From Skeletonema tropicum (lineage: Eukaryota; Bacillariophyta; Thalassiosirophyceae; Thalassiosirales; Thalassiosiraceae): a DNA stretch of 64,000 nt. Location: NCBI GenBank assembly GCA_037178625.1, contig CM074137.1, forward strand, positions 1,178,001 through 1,242,000. The letters run 5' to 3'. Below the pieces are notes generated by a model. That model saw nothing but the letters and a program-made list of their open reading frames with translations. It did no database searches and was not told the origin of the DNA. Position numbers and translations under genes: made by a program. Positions 19,600-30,439 of the stretch are shown piece after piece. Position 1 is the first letter of the stretch. The number at the start of each line of letters is the position of its first letter.

Positions 19600-22176
19600 A
19601 TATTCCCTACAAATTGACTCTTTTGCAAAATAGCCTTTTAAGTTCCGCGTGGAACTTGCTCGTGCGAAAGTTGATTTCGGCATCAACAAATCGAAATCAC
19701 AAATAACGACGATGACGGCCACATCTCCCCCTACGCCCCCTCCGCCACCGATGGTCCTACCGACCCATACTTCCACCGGTAGCCTCATTTAGTCCGTCTC
19801 TACCGACGGCGACTGTGAAATAAATTATCTCGTGCGTCTACTCACTTAGTTACCGCCTTGCTTGGCATATCTTGCGTCCGTTGCCGTTGGTGAAAATAAC
19901 GATCTCCACCGCTGCATGACAACATCTTCATGGGCTCTGTGATCCTCTACGATGATACATATCAACAATATTGACGGATAATCGATAGGTTGCGAGTGTT
20001 CGGCGTGGTTATCGCTCGGGTCATCGATTATGAGTCACCAATTAATACTTATACGGCGTGATTATTTAAAATCGGCACAATTCACGTAGTGATGGGAGGG
20101 GGGATTATAATGACAGCAGGGCAGAGGACAGTCGAAAGTTGCTTGGTGGTCTCGGTTGCTATTTTTGCATAGATATATTTGGTAGTAAATCTGGCTCAGG
20201 TTAGTCGTTTGAATGCGTCAGCTTCGTCACTGCACATGACTTCGTAGCATTCCGACACAATTGAAATCAACACGTGGGGGGAGCTTGAGAGACAGCACAT
20301 CGGAGCAACCACTTCCAGCAGCCACCGAATGCTTGCATTGACAATGCGATCCTTTTGAAGGCCCAATGGGTGTGGTGGTGGCCGAAATGGCGCTGCAGCT
20401 CGTCCGGTATACGATGCCTGAGACATATCTTTTTAAGTTAGGGGGAGAGGGAGACAATGGCCATTATTGATCTATCAATCATTGAAAGTAGCACCTGTGC
20501 TATATTTGGTTGCCTAATGAACAATGATCCGATCATAGTGACAAATCAACTTGGAAAAGTGCCTGCAAAGGAACTTCTCTGAAAAAGCATTTGATGATGG
20601 GCATGACTTGGCGATGAGCGGCGAATTATATTGAAACCGAGAACTTAAGTACAGAGGTTAGGAATGAGACGAAACATTTCTGATCATTATCTCAACACGA
20701 CAAGCAAGTGAAAAAAGTTGGTATTGATGATTACATGCTGCTGCTGCTGCTGCGACAACCACATGGTTATTGACGAAGGTGTGGGTAATAATTTGCATGC
20801 TGCGAGGCAAAACGAAGAGGCAGGAATATGGGTGCTTCAGTATCACACGACAACCAAGAGACACACTTATCGTTCTGCGCATGTAATTGATAGGAGTATT
20901 TTAAATTAATCGTTTCAGGAATCTTGATATAGAGCCACAGACATGATATAAGTTTTAGCAAATATATTTTGGCTTAAGTACTGAAGAGGCGTCAAGGTAG
21001 CTTGCTTCCTCAGCTGAACGATTGAAATAGATTTGACAACCAAGAAATGTCAAAGGTGTATCATTTTTATCAATAGGAGGCAGAGTTATCTGTGATTCCA
21101 GCTCAGAAAGGGCAACTTATCTATGATGCATCGTACCGTGATACCAATACCCCTTTAGCTGAAAAATCAACCTTGAATGTTGTCTTCATGTCTCGCCATG
21201 AAGTGAATAGCATCAATTCCCCACCTGTTGAATTGCCGCCGTTGCGATTCATCGAATAGTGCTTGCAAGTTTGTTAATCATCAAAAATATCCTCCTTTGC
21301 TCTCTCAATACTTCTGGTTGCTATCTCCCCCTTACCTCACACAGACTCTTTCTCTTTCATCGCACGACAACGATCAGTAGTCGTGCAATGAAAGAGCTTC
21401 CCCGGCCAGCATTGCGCCAATTGAGCACTTCAGGAGTTGTTTCATCAGCCTTACATTTAATGGCTGCTAGCAGTGGTTGCTCCGATGTGCTGTCTCTCAA
21501 GCTCCCCCCACGTGTTGATTTCAATTGTGTCGGAATGCTACGAAGTCATGTGCAGTGACGAAGCTGACGCATTCAAACGACTAACCTGAGCCAGATTTAC
21601 TCCCAAATATATCAGAACAAACCACCTGTGATCACCAATCAACCTTGGACTTCCCTCTGCACTGCTGTAATTATTATTTCCCCTCCCATCACTACGTGAA
21701 TTGTGCCGATTTTAAATAATCACGCCGTATAAGTAATAACTGGTGAGTGCATCGCCGGCCCCGACCGAATATGACGCCGTCCCCTCGTATAATATTATTG
21801 CATCGTCAATATTGTTGATATGTATCATCGTAGAGGATCACAGAGCCCATGAAGATGTTGTCGTGCAGCGGTGGAGATCGTTATTTTCACCAACGGCAAC
21901 GGACACAAGATATGCCAAGCAAGGCGGTAACTAAGTGAGTAGACGCACGAGATAATTTATTTCACAGTCGCCGTCGGTAGACACGGACTAAATGAGGCTA
22001 CCGGTGGCAGTATGGGCCAATGGGACCATCGGTGGCGGAGGGGGCATAGGGGGAGATGTGGCCATCATGGTCGTTATCATTGTGATTTTGACCGGCCTCA
22101 ATCTGCTCAAATCAACATTCGCACGGATTTTTGGCGGGAATATTTTGCAAAAGAGTCAATTAACAAGAAGATGCCC
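19600..22176. mobile_element. Large inverted repeat (~0.7-kb arms, ~1.1-kb centre)
   Basis: Left arm about 19600-20330, right arm about 21455-22165 in reverse complement. Long matched blocks include the strings around 19785-19975 versus 21800-21995 (both with ATATCAACAATATTGAC or its inverse) and 20206-20314 versus 21472-21590 (both with GACACAATTGAAATCAACAC or its inverse). Arms differ by substitutions and indels, so the structure is not recent. Reading outward, each arm ends an ORF in SGCSDVLSLKLPPRVDFNCV..., but these are mirror copies, not evidence of function. The centre holds a short CTG run (20738-20754). No transposase is recognised, so it is probably a foldback or non-autonomous element. 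Confidence 0.8.
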
Positions 22177-23297
22177 AGGGGATAATGAAAAAAATCACCA
22201 GCGATCACCATGGCGCACCTCGACCCCGTACGTGCCGACATCAACAACACTAGCTACACATAAAATTAGACAGCCCAACTGCAGCACCTCCCTCTCCAAT
22301 AGCCTTTCTATGAAGTGGTGTCCTCAGATGGACATCAATCCACGCCATCGCTACTTATTATGACACCAAAGTAGAGGTGCCGGAAAATTGCGCTTTGACA
22401 TCGGTGTGATGATGCACTTCCAATATGGTCTTCAGATGAATAGTTGAAGCTGCTCTGCCACTGAACTGGTTTGCAGACGCCATCTATATACTATTAAGCG
22501 GCGATCAGTCCCCTCTAGAGTGTGTCGGGGCGTTCTATGGCGCATGTAGTGGCATGGTGAATACAGTAGTTGAAAATTGATAAATTCCACAAAATACATC
22601 AAAAAGGAGAATGCATATATCTGACAGGAAATGAAATGAGAGGGTGCCAAAAGTCTGTGAGGTGATGACTATAATATAACAATCAACGTGGTTGGTGTAG
22701 ATATCTCTATTTCATTGCGGCTGCGACATTATTGGACTGGTTGAAATGTAGCATATTTTGGTGGAAAATGAAGAGCGAATGCAATCACATACACGAGTAT
22801 TTGAAGTGATATTGAGTGTATTCATCCTGCAAGTTGGGGACCCTTTCACCACACAACACCAATAGCCATCTGTTGCGAGCATTATACAGTGGTTTCAGGG
22901 TATCATATGACTCCTAACAGCACCATTCCTACCCGATGGGATCAAAGCAACAGCGGATGATTTGACCTACTACTCAATTATTACGTCTAATTTGTATGTA
23001 ATCAATAAAACTGATAATAATAATCAATCATCATAGTATTCAGAAGGTGTCTGCAATGCACCATGGCAATTAAATAACCGAAATCTATTAAATATGAGTA
23101 TGTCATGATGTTGCCCGGCATGTGCAGATTTTATGTCTCTGGCGGTTAGAGCCGTATACCATCACAACGACGCCGATTCGGCCGCCACCGCTTACAGAAT
23201 CGGAATCTACATAAAAAATGGGGTTAGGCACTATATTGTTTATGTTGATTTTGGGAATGTTGGCCCAATAGTACCATGGTTTGCCGTCGGATTCGTC
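22177..23297. other. Non-coding stretch left of the MULE
   Basis: About 1.1 kb with only short ORFs lacking family motifs. The AT content rises around 22980-23100. The last 8 bases (GATTCGTC, 23290-23297) form the left target-site duplication of the MULE. Confidence 0.55.
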
Positions 23298-23302
23298 GGG
23301 GA

Positions 23303-23390
23303 GGGGCTACGTTGGGCACGGCTTTTCTGGGCACGGGTTGGGCACGCCCTATGATGTGACGATTCTGCCACGTCACCATACCACGCTCTC
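23303..23390 (+). repeat. MULE left terminal inverted repeat
   Basis: 88 bp, from GGGGCTACGTTGGGCACGGC to CACCATACCACGCTCTC, matching the reverse complement of 28596-28683 at every base. Confidence 0.95.
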
Positions 23391-23634
23391 CCACCACCCC
23401 TTCTTTCCACCACAAGCCCCGCACACAGTCAAAGTTAGATACCCCAGTAACTACATCATAAGCCATAAAGTCACCGCGGCAACACCAACTAGCATAAATC
23501 ATAGTCACTACAGCAAAACACTACCGCTCATTCCACTTTCGTCGTCAGATTTTTTCGTATTCTTGCCGCTGCTTCAATAATTGGTCATCTACGACCTATC
23601 GAATTTACACACAACATACCTTACAAACAAATCA

Positions 23635-24915
23635 ATGTTGGTCGATTATTATGACCTACATCGATTCGAGTTGTTCCAGCAGAAGGTTCGCCGATACGGT
23701 GGCGAAGCAGCCGTCCGTCATGACTATAATATTTACAACAGAAAATACACTCCTCCACAATTGAAGGATCAAATGAAAAGCGGCAACTATTTACATAATC
23801 AGAACCTGAAATGGTGGCGGACAATAAACAAGAACAAACCTTCACCAAAAAAAATATCATTTTTGTCATCATCATTGCAATATGACTCCAAAAGAGACAA
23901 CAAACGGAAGGCGATGGAACTTGACAATTCAACTGTTTCATTTCAGTTCAACAAAGTCACAGCAAAGAAGAAACGTAAAGCGGGGAAACACAAAGCACAA
24001 CTCACCGCCAAACATTTAACTAACTCTCCTGCACCCCTCATTACACCACAATATGGGGACTTTGTTGAGGTTGAATTCTCCTCCAATTCAAGCGTTTATG
24101 TTCTTTATGCTCGCGCAGATAGCGAATGCCCCCTGCTTCGTGACATACATGAATGCTGCTATAAAGGAGCCGGAAATACTCTTGACAATTCTCTTGATGC
24201 TTTGCCCAAAAGAGCTTGGGAACAAGACAACCATGCTGGTGGGGGATATGCAGCATTTGGGATTGGATCCATGGATAAAAGACAAACTGGGCCCTTCTTT
24301 CTTATGAATCATCAATATGAAAAGGCAAAAGCTATTACTTCCTCTCTCTCTTCCATCTTTGGTAGAGTTGCGGCAGCCTTGCTGAACTACACACCTAATG
24401 TATTTAGGGAGAATGAAAAAATTAAGAGCATAAATGCAAACTTCTCTTTCCCACCAATTGGTTGCCAAGGTGCAGTTGGCTGGATGGCAAATCAAGTTGC
24501 GATTCGCCGCATAGGCAAGGGATGCCAGAAGAATGCAATGATAGAAGACAGTGTTGTGGCATTGCACGCTGACACCGGGGATTTGAGTACAATGCACCCG
24601 CTTGTATACATACCGCGCGGTGGTCCAGATGGAAGAGGTGGAATTATAGCAGATTCCCACTTGGTCATTGCGGAAAGCGAGACTGGTGGCAAATACATTC
24701 AAATCGAGACAAATGTGAGAGATACTGTCTGTATAGTGGTCTTCAATAGCGCACTGAATTTGCATGGGTTGGTCCAATCATCCCCTGAAGGTGAAACTGA
24801 AGATGCCTGGAGCACGAGGCTCATTCCATTCATTACAAAGCAAATGTATAACTTCATGTTAAAGAACAAATCTGCAGCGCCAATTGATAAGTTTAATGTT
24901 CTAAGAGTAAAGTAA
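23635..24915 (+). CDS. MULE companion protein; possible 2OG-Fe(II) dioxygenase fold
   Basis: ATG at 23635 (the frame is open from 23581 but only through a TTG). 426 aa, single exon. The first ~130 residues are basic with KKKRKAGKHK, a possible nuclear signal. The C-terminal half contains HADTGD (His ~311, Asp ~313), GGPDGRGGIIA, a strand-rich stretch, then SALNLHGL (His ~377) and STRLIPF (Arg ~395). HxD, a distal His about 65 residues on, and an Arg about 18 further match the Fe(II)- and 2-oxoglutarate-binding pattern of double-stranded beta-helix dioxygenases, including TET/JBP enzymes known as cargo of some fungal transposons. No closer family match can be claimed by eye. The gene converges on the transposase gene, with a 272-bp gap. 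Confidence 0.7.
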   Translation: MLVDYYDLHRFELFQQKVRRYGGEAAVRHDYNIYNRKYTPPQLKDQMKSGNYLHNQNLKWWRTINKNKPSPKKISFLSSSLQYDSKRDNKRKAMELDNSTVSFQFNKVTAKKKRKAGKHKAQLTAKHLTNSPAPLITPQYGDFVEVEFSSNSSVYVLYARADSECPLLRDIHECCYKGAGNTLDNSLDALPKRAWEQDNHAGGGYAAFGIGSMDKRQTGPFFLMNHQYEKAKAITSSLSSIFGRVAAALLNYTPNVFRENEKIKSINANFSFPPIGCQGAVGWMANQVAIRRIGKGCQKNAMIEDSVVALHADTGDLSTMHPLVYIPRGGPDGRGGIIADSHLVIAESETGGKYIQIETNVRDTVCIVVFNSALNLHGLVQSSPEGETEDAWSTRLIPFITKQMYNFMLKNKSAAPIDKFNVLRVK

Positions 24916-25187
24916 AACACATCTTTTCCTACGCATATTTGCTCAAACATTGGTACCATACTGCCTCTGTAATGTGTGGAGAGAATTTTTTCTCTGAGAA
25001 TGATCTATTCTATGTCATCTTCATTCCCAGGAATCACTGATTTTGATAGGGGATAAGCACCTATTGATTACCCCACCAATCACCCAACCAGTGAATTAGC
25101 AACTTTTGTTGCATAAAATGAAATAGTAAAGAAGAATGCTTGTGCTCAAGCCACAAAATTAAATCAGTTGTCTTTATCTTTACAGAA

Positions 25188-28100
25188 TCATTTTCCATGA
25201 AGAAACACGTAATGGCTATTACTTTGTCCTTCTCTTGCCCATAGTGCAACTGTATTATGATCGAAATACATGGGTTGACAATCTTTCATGGCCAATCCCC
25301 TTAGAATGATATTCGCCTTGTATACCACACTGTTCAAAACAAACACCTTTCCAACAACTTGAATCCCAATCGCATCCTTTGCAACACAAGGATCAACATC
25401 AGCTGTTGATTTTGTTTCGTCCAAAACCGAAACAGTCTCAATCAATCCCCAAGTTGATTTCACTAATCTTTTCCCAATCTGCTTTGCAGCTGCGCAATTT
25501 GCCTTGTTGTGTCCAATACCCTTACAAAGATCACAAGTTGAAATGTGACGTTTTGCCGTAACCACTGCTTCCACTCCGCTTATCTTTCTTTTCATGCAAG
25601 TTCCACCTTCGCCCCGTTTCCTTGTAGAAGGAAGGATGCCTTGAGGGTTGTTGATGTTATTCTTACCATCCGCAACTGTAAGATCAAGGTACGACGCAGC
25701 TGCTCCTTTTAATTCTTCTTCCCCGACATTTTGAATATTAGCAATCATGTAATTCACAACTGGCAAAAGCTTCTGGTATGTTTCGTTGCTGCGCGATGCA
25801 GTACTGGCAAGCTGTTTGAATTTGTCCAACAGAATATTGTGCATTTGAGTCGAATTCAAACGTTTCGCTTTCTTTGCTGTATAACGTTTTGCAATCAATG
25901 GGTTGGCAACAAGATCTGACACAAATTCCCCTACACCTTCACCGCCAGCAACTTGTACATTATCTGTTGCATTAGTATGCAGCTCAACTGCACCAACGAC
26001 TCCCTTCTCATCTGGCAGATCAAAATCGGCACCCCCAAAATCTGCTGCAGGAGTGTCATCAATGGAAGAACCACCATTTCTTTGTGGTGCTGGAGAAATT
26101 GCAGGGATTGACTTCACTTCGGTATCATTAAGTTTCCAATGATTGTGAAACTGTGACTCATTGAATTCAAAATCGCATACTCGTTGGATGTGCTTGCATG
26201 GCTGTCCACTGTTGATGTCCCTTTTGCACCACATGCAGTAATACACACCGTCTCTGAATTCTACAACCCTCCTTGGTTGTGTCACTCTATCTGGACCTTT
26301 TAAATAAACCAAATATGCCTTAGTCACACCTCTTGCCTGTTGCTCAGCAGACAGTACTGCCATTTCCTCATATGAGTACTCTTGAGCTTCTAGGTTTGTC
26401 TTGATGAAGAGAAAAGAATGAACTTGTCCTCCAAGATGACGTTGGAACGCTGAGAATGATCCCTCGACAACGGAACTTGCCTCCATATCCAGTGTGAAAT
26501 TCTCAATTCTCCAAGGATTCCCCCACCGCTCTTTATAAAGGGAAAGTTGCTGAAGATATTCTGCAGCCCCTGGCCATTTGCGGCATGCTTCATTCAAGCG
26601 AACATCCCATTCCTGTTTACATGTGGTGTTCTTCACCAGATGTTGATACACAAAGGACTTGCAATCCGCATAGCCTGGGATGTGTTTCAAATTACGAGGG
26701 AAATCTAGTCTCATAATATGCCATGTACAGGCACCAAAGAATGTGACAGAAGGGAGAAATCGTTGTATAGGCTCCACACCAACTCCTACAAAAACAACAA
26801 AGAATTCGGTCGTAAGCAGCTCCTTGCATGATGTTGAGATGCACACATGAACAATGGTGTTGTATACTTACCCAAATCTGACATGGTGGCTTTCACAATT
26901 TCAGCAGCAAAGGGTGACATACTAACAAGGCTTTGCAGCACCCACGATACAGCTTCATTGCTAGCACACATAGTCATTGCTCCCATTACAGTTTGAGATT
27001 TGCCTTCATGATCTGAAACCATAACATTCCAAAAGCAAAAGTTGCTTGTATTGACACCACTCCTTGTGTCATCAATGAATATCATAGCACCATGTCTGAG
27101 AAGTCTTGCCCTCATCCTACCAGTCTGCCATGCAGTTCCACTGAATCTGTGTTCTGAATCAGTTGTAACTCGACTGTCATATCCATCTACTTCTTCCTTT
27201 AAACCTCTATGCAACATTAGCAGGTTATCAATGCTGTCTTTACTCCCGGCAGAAATCTCATTTGCTAAGTCTTCGTTATGAAGATAGTCAGTCCATTGAC
27301 CTATCTCCTCCTTAGAGCACTCATTTGGTTTCCAATTTTTTATGGGCTCATCATTTAGAAGTCTGTAACGCAAATTGGTAGCCTCTTCCAGTGTTGCATC
27401 CAGAAATCCTGATTGAATCAACCAACTTTTGACATCATCAGTGCCATATCTACGCGCTTTCACTTCTTTACGTAGGTGCGCTAAAGCATAGTCAGGATAT
27501 GTTCTCCCTGCTCTCTTCCGTAATGCGAAAATCATCTCCTGGTCATCTCCACCATTACAACCGTTTGTATGCTCTAGAGAGACAGATGTTATACGGACAA
27601 TTTCATCATTACGGCATGCGTCATTAGGCATTCTTTCACGTGCAGCACTGATGTGCCACTCACAGCCAGTCTTCAGAGACTGACGAGTTGGCCGGGCACC
27701 CTTGATCCCTTCTTTCTTTTGTGACTTGTGGGTTCCTGATCTAGGACAGGTGTATCGATAGCTAATGTAATTATCTGCTTGCGTTCTTTTGTTTTCTGTC
27801 TTTTTTTGTTTAGGAAACATCCGCACAGTCACGCAATAATCTTCCACTGCTTGTTTGAAGAGTTGTTCCGATGGAAACACATCGTTGTTGTTAAAAGGTG
27901 CAGTGGCAGTGGAGGTATTAGTGGATGTATTGGTGGCCAAATCTAATTCTGCCTCTTCAGTTGGTGAAGTTGTTGTGGTTGTGTTGGTGGGCATATCAAT
28001 GGTGCCAGTCAGACCGTTTTGCATCGTCATATCAAGAGGTTCGCTTGGGTTTTGTTGAGGAATTAGATGTTGCTGTTGCTGTTGGTTTTGAAAAAGCGAT

Positions 28101-28426
28101 GCTTGATTGAGAAAAGGTGCAGGTGGTCGAAAATTGATGGGAAAAAGATGCTGAAGCTGATGATGATTATAACTTGGCCACTGATTGTTGGAAGATGGCA
28201 GAGGAGGAAACAAAGTGGCGAAGTTGCTGTTGTAATGTGGCATTACGCTATGAGCAGCGCCTGTGTCATGCGGATGTTGCATGTTTGTGGAGGTGGAGGT
28301 TGACAAACACGCACCAGAGGAAGAAGCAGGACCAGGATTACCAGGATTCATTAGTAGATTGGTGCTTGGTGACGACCTCCTGCCACTGTTATCGTTGTTA
28401 ATATCCTGAGAATGTGCGGATTGCAT
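25188..28426 (-). CDS. MULE transposase, two exons
   Basis: CDS complement(join(25188..26785, 26872..28426)), 1,050 aa, ATG at 28426. The 86-bp phase-1 intron (GTAAGT...TTTGTAG) joins KATMSDLG to VGVEPIQRF. Order of parts: Gln/Asn/Ser-rich N-terminus (1-180); FAR1-like zinc DNA-binding domain (about 182-290: YRYTCPRSGTHKS, TGCEWHIS, HTNGC); MULE DDE core with AMIFIDDTRSG (Asp ~452), MSDLGVGVEP (Asp ~516, spanning the splice site), FFGACTWHIMR, and ASSVVEGSFSAF (Glu ~626). A SWIM zinc finger CMWCKRDINSGQPCKHI follows (about 703-719), then a CCHC zinc knuckle CDLCKGIGHNKANC near the C-terminus. All three catalytic acids and both zinc motifs are intact, so the enzyme should be competent. Skipping the intron would separate the two catalytic Asp residues from the Glu. 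Confidence 0.93.
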
Positions 28427-28494
28427 GATGTATTAATGACACTGGTAACACTTAGCTTACTTTATTTTTGTCATTGGCCGCGCTGCAGCAACAT

Positions 28495-28496
<2 letters not shown>

Positions 28497-28550
<54 letters not shown>
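28497..28550. repeat. (AG)27 microsatellite
   Basis: A pure dinucleotide run of about 54 bp between the transposase ATG and the right TIR, that is, in its presumed 5' UTR or promoter (CT-rich on the coding strand). Confidence 0.95.
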
Positions 28551-28554
<4 letters not shown>

Positions 28555-28595
28555 CCTCTTGTTGAAAGATAATTCTGCCTTTTAGGGTTAATGGA

Positions 28596-28683
28596 GAGAG
28601 CGTGGTATGGTGACGTGGCAGAATCGTCACATCATAGGGCGTGCCCAACCCGTGCCCAGAAAAGCCGTGCCCAACGTAGCCCC
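28596..28683 (-). repeat. MULE right terminal inverted repeat
   Basis: Exact reverse complement of 23303-23390, ending ...CCCAACGTAGCCCC at 28683 and followed by the duplication GATTCGTC. Confidence 0.95.
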
Positions 28684-28757
28684 GATTCGTCATGGAGGAG
28701 ATGTTTTTTGTTAGTGTGTGATGCGTGATGGCCGAGCACCCCGGGCCGACGATGCCA

Positions 28758-28951
28758 GTGCTACTGAATTAGTACCCACAATATCTTGGAGAATGGTCGG
28801 AATACCACCATGCCACGTTGCAGAGGCGTTCTAAACTAACTAAATGGAAGGTTGTTGGTCTTTGAACCAAATGAATCGACCTATTATTGACATAGTTACG
28901 TGGTAAAGACGCCACCCGGGGTGGATCCGGGGTGTGGGCATCTTCTGGTTA
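28758..28951 (+). repeat. Dispersed ~190-bp repeat, copy B
   Basis: Same repeat as 19302-19490, same orientation, from GTGCTACTGAAT to GGGCATCTTCTGGTTAA. It begins about 65 bp outside the right target duplication of the MULE. Confidence 0.8.
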
Positions 28952-30439
28952 ATAATACTCCCACGGATGCTTACTATCATAATAATGATGAATTTATGTT
29001 TCTTTGATCGATATCTACGCCGTTTGCATTAATTGTCAGTTGATTGTTGTGTTCGACGGAAACGAATTAGATATTATGTGTATTTTTCGACGTCATATAT
29101 ACGGCCTTTCCTTCTGCTCCAGAGTGCCCAGCCGTCGTCTACAATCATATTAGAGTCGAGGGAGCGGGTTGGTTACCTTCATCAGTGGTTTATTGTACCT
29201 TCTTATTGCACAGCAGTGCTGATAATAAAAAATATGTCGACACAGAGTTACCGCCCTTCATGACGACAAAATCGGGCGATTGAGCGGCTACCAAGACACT
29301 GCCGCTTCCCTATGGATATATACCGTTGGAAGGTGCGTCGTGGTAACATCGCAAGTGGTGAAATCGATGATTAGAGGCATTAGTCGACAACATCAGTTGC
29401 ATCGACCTATTTCCGTCACGTCGTGGGCATGGCTATTCTCTCCTACATTAAGTCGTACCAAGTGTCACTTCTGTTGCAGTCAGACTTCAAATATATAGGC
29501 TTGTTAGAATGCCACACCATTCCCAAAATGCATTGCAAAGGCATCTCAATATTCGCGAAGCGCTGAAATCGAAATCTATCTGTCGAACCGCATGATCTGG
29601 GTAAAATTGCGCGAAATCCTTAAGTGTAGAAATCCTTAATTATTGCGGGAAGGAATTTTGTTAGGGTTAGTCTTTGTTACCCCAAAGTTCGAATCGTCAC
29701 ACAAATAGTGTTACAGCGATTCTTTTGGCATCTTATCGTTTGGTTTGATCGAATAAGTAGTAATGCTGCCCGCATAAGCTATGATACGGCTAGGCAATGC
29801 TAGAAAAAAGGATTTTATTACATATCTCAATTTAGTGAGTAGTGAGAAGAATCTGCCGCTGACCCCATCGGCTGCCTCTCGCAGGCATGGGGTCAGCGTT
29901 CGAAAATCAAGATACCTGAGGTTGCCGCTCATTGTTCAGCCTCAGCTATACGTGCATGCGCCTAGAGTACTGCTTTATCTCTCCTCTTTTACTCGCACAC
30001 GGTGCACCCTAGTCTAGCAAATATCTAATTCTTGACACTTGGTAGAAAGATGATTTTGTGCACTGCCTCCACATGGGCAGCATGTGGTGGTGAGGGCCCT
30101 TGGTGTGGGTTGTGGTTGTGCGTTGTGTCCTGTTCCTGTTGGTCTTCGGTCTTTTTTGGCCTTCGTGGTTTGTGGCCGGTGGTGGCTGGTGAATGGTGTG
30201 AGAGAGTGTAAAATGGTATGAGAGAGTGTAAAGATGAAATGGGCCTCATAGGCTTATTTTGCTGGTGAAAGAATGCGAACTCCGACAATGACTCTTTCTC
30301 CTTGGGGTCATCTGAGACATAATTACTACTTTTCCATACAATACACTGATAGAGTGAAATCTCTATCAAATATGCATGAGCGGACAAAGCTCAGTATCTA
30401 ATTAACGCTGAGAATCTACAGCAGGTTTCCAGTGCCAAC
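28952..30439. other. Non-coding spacer upstream of paralog 2
   Basis: About 1.5 kb with no supported gene. A 10-bp inverted pair GCTGACCCCA / TGGGGTCAGC (29858-29867 and 29888-29897) can form a hairpin with a 20-nt loop. A short tandem ATGAGAGAGTGTAAA occurs near 30195-30235. The last 160 bp resemble the paralog 1 promoter. Confidence 0.6.

Larger units (their letters stand above)
23298..28683. mobile_element. Mutator-like (MULE) DNA transposon with two convergent genes
   Basis: Terminal inverted repeats at 23303-23390 and 28596-28683 are identical over 88 bp (outer end GGGGCTACGTTGGGCACGGC). The host flanks both read GATTCGTC (23290-23297 and 28684-28691), an 8-bp duplication consistent with the 8-9 bp duplications of MULEs. 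Five extra bases (GGGGA) sit between the left duplication and the TIR. Inside are a spliced DDE transposase on the minus strand and a companion gene on the plus strand, arranged tail-to-tail. Intact TIRs, duplication and open frames suggest a recently active autonomous copy. Confidence 0.93.

Noticed and set aside
20196..21558. ORFs ending SGCSDVLSLKLPPRV... on both strands
   Set aside because: They are mirror images produced by the large inverted repeat, so their similarity is not independent evidence of coding.
28457..28693. 78-codon ORF over the AG tract and right TIR
   Set aside because: Mostly Ser-Leu from the microsatellite plus TIR sequence; not a gene.
29680..29705. GTTCGAATC resembling a tRNA T-loop
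   Set aside because: Flanking bases do not form a T-stem and no acceptor or anticodon arm could be folded upstream.
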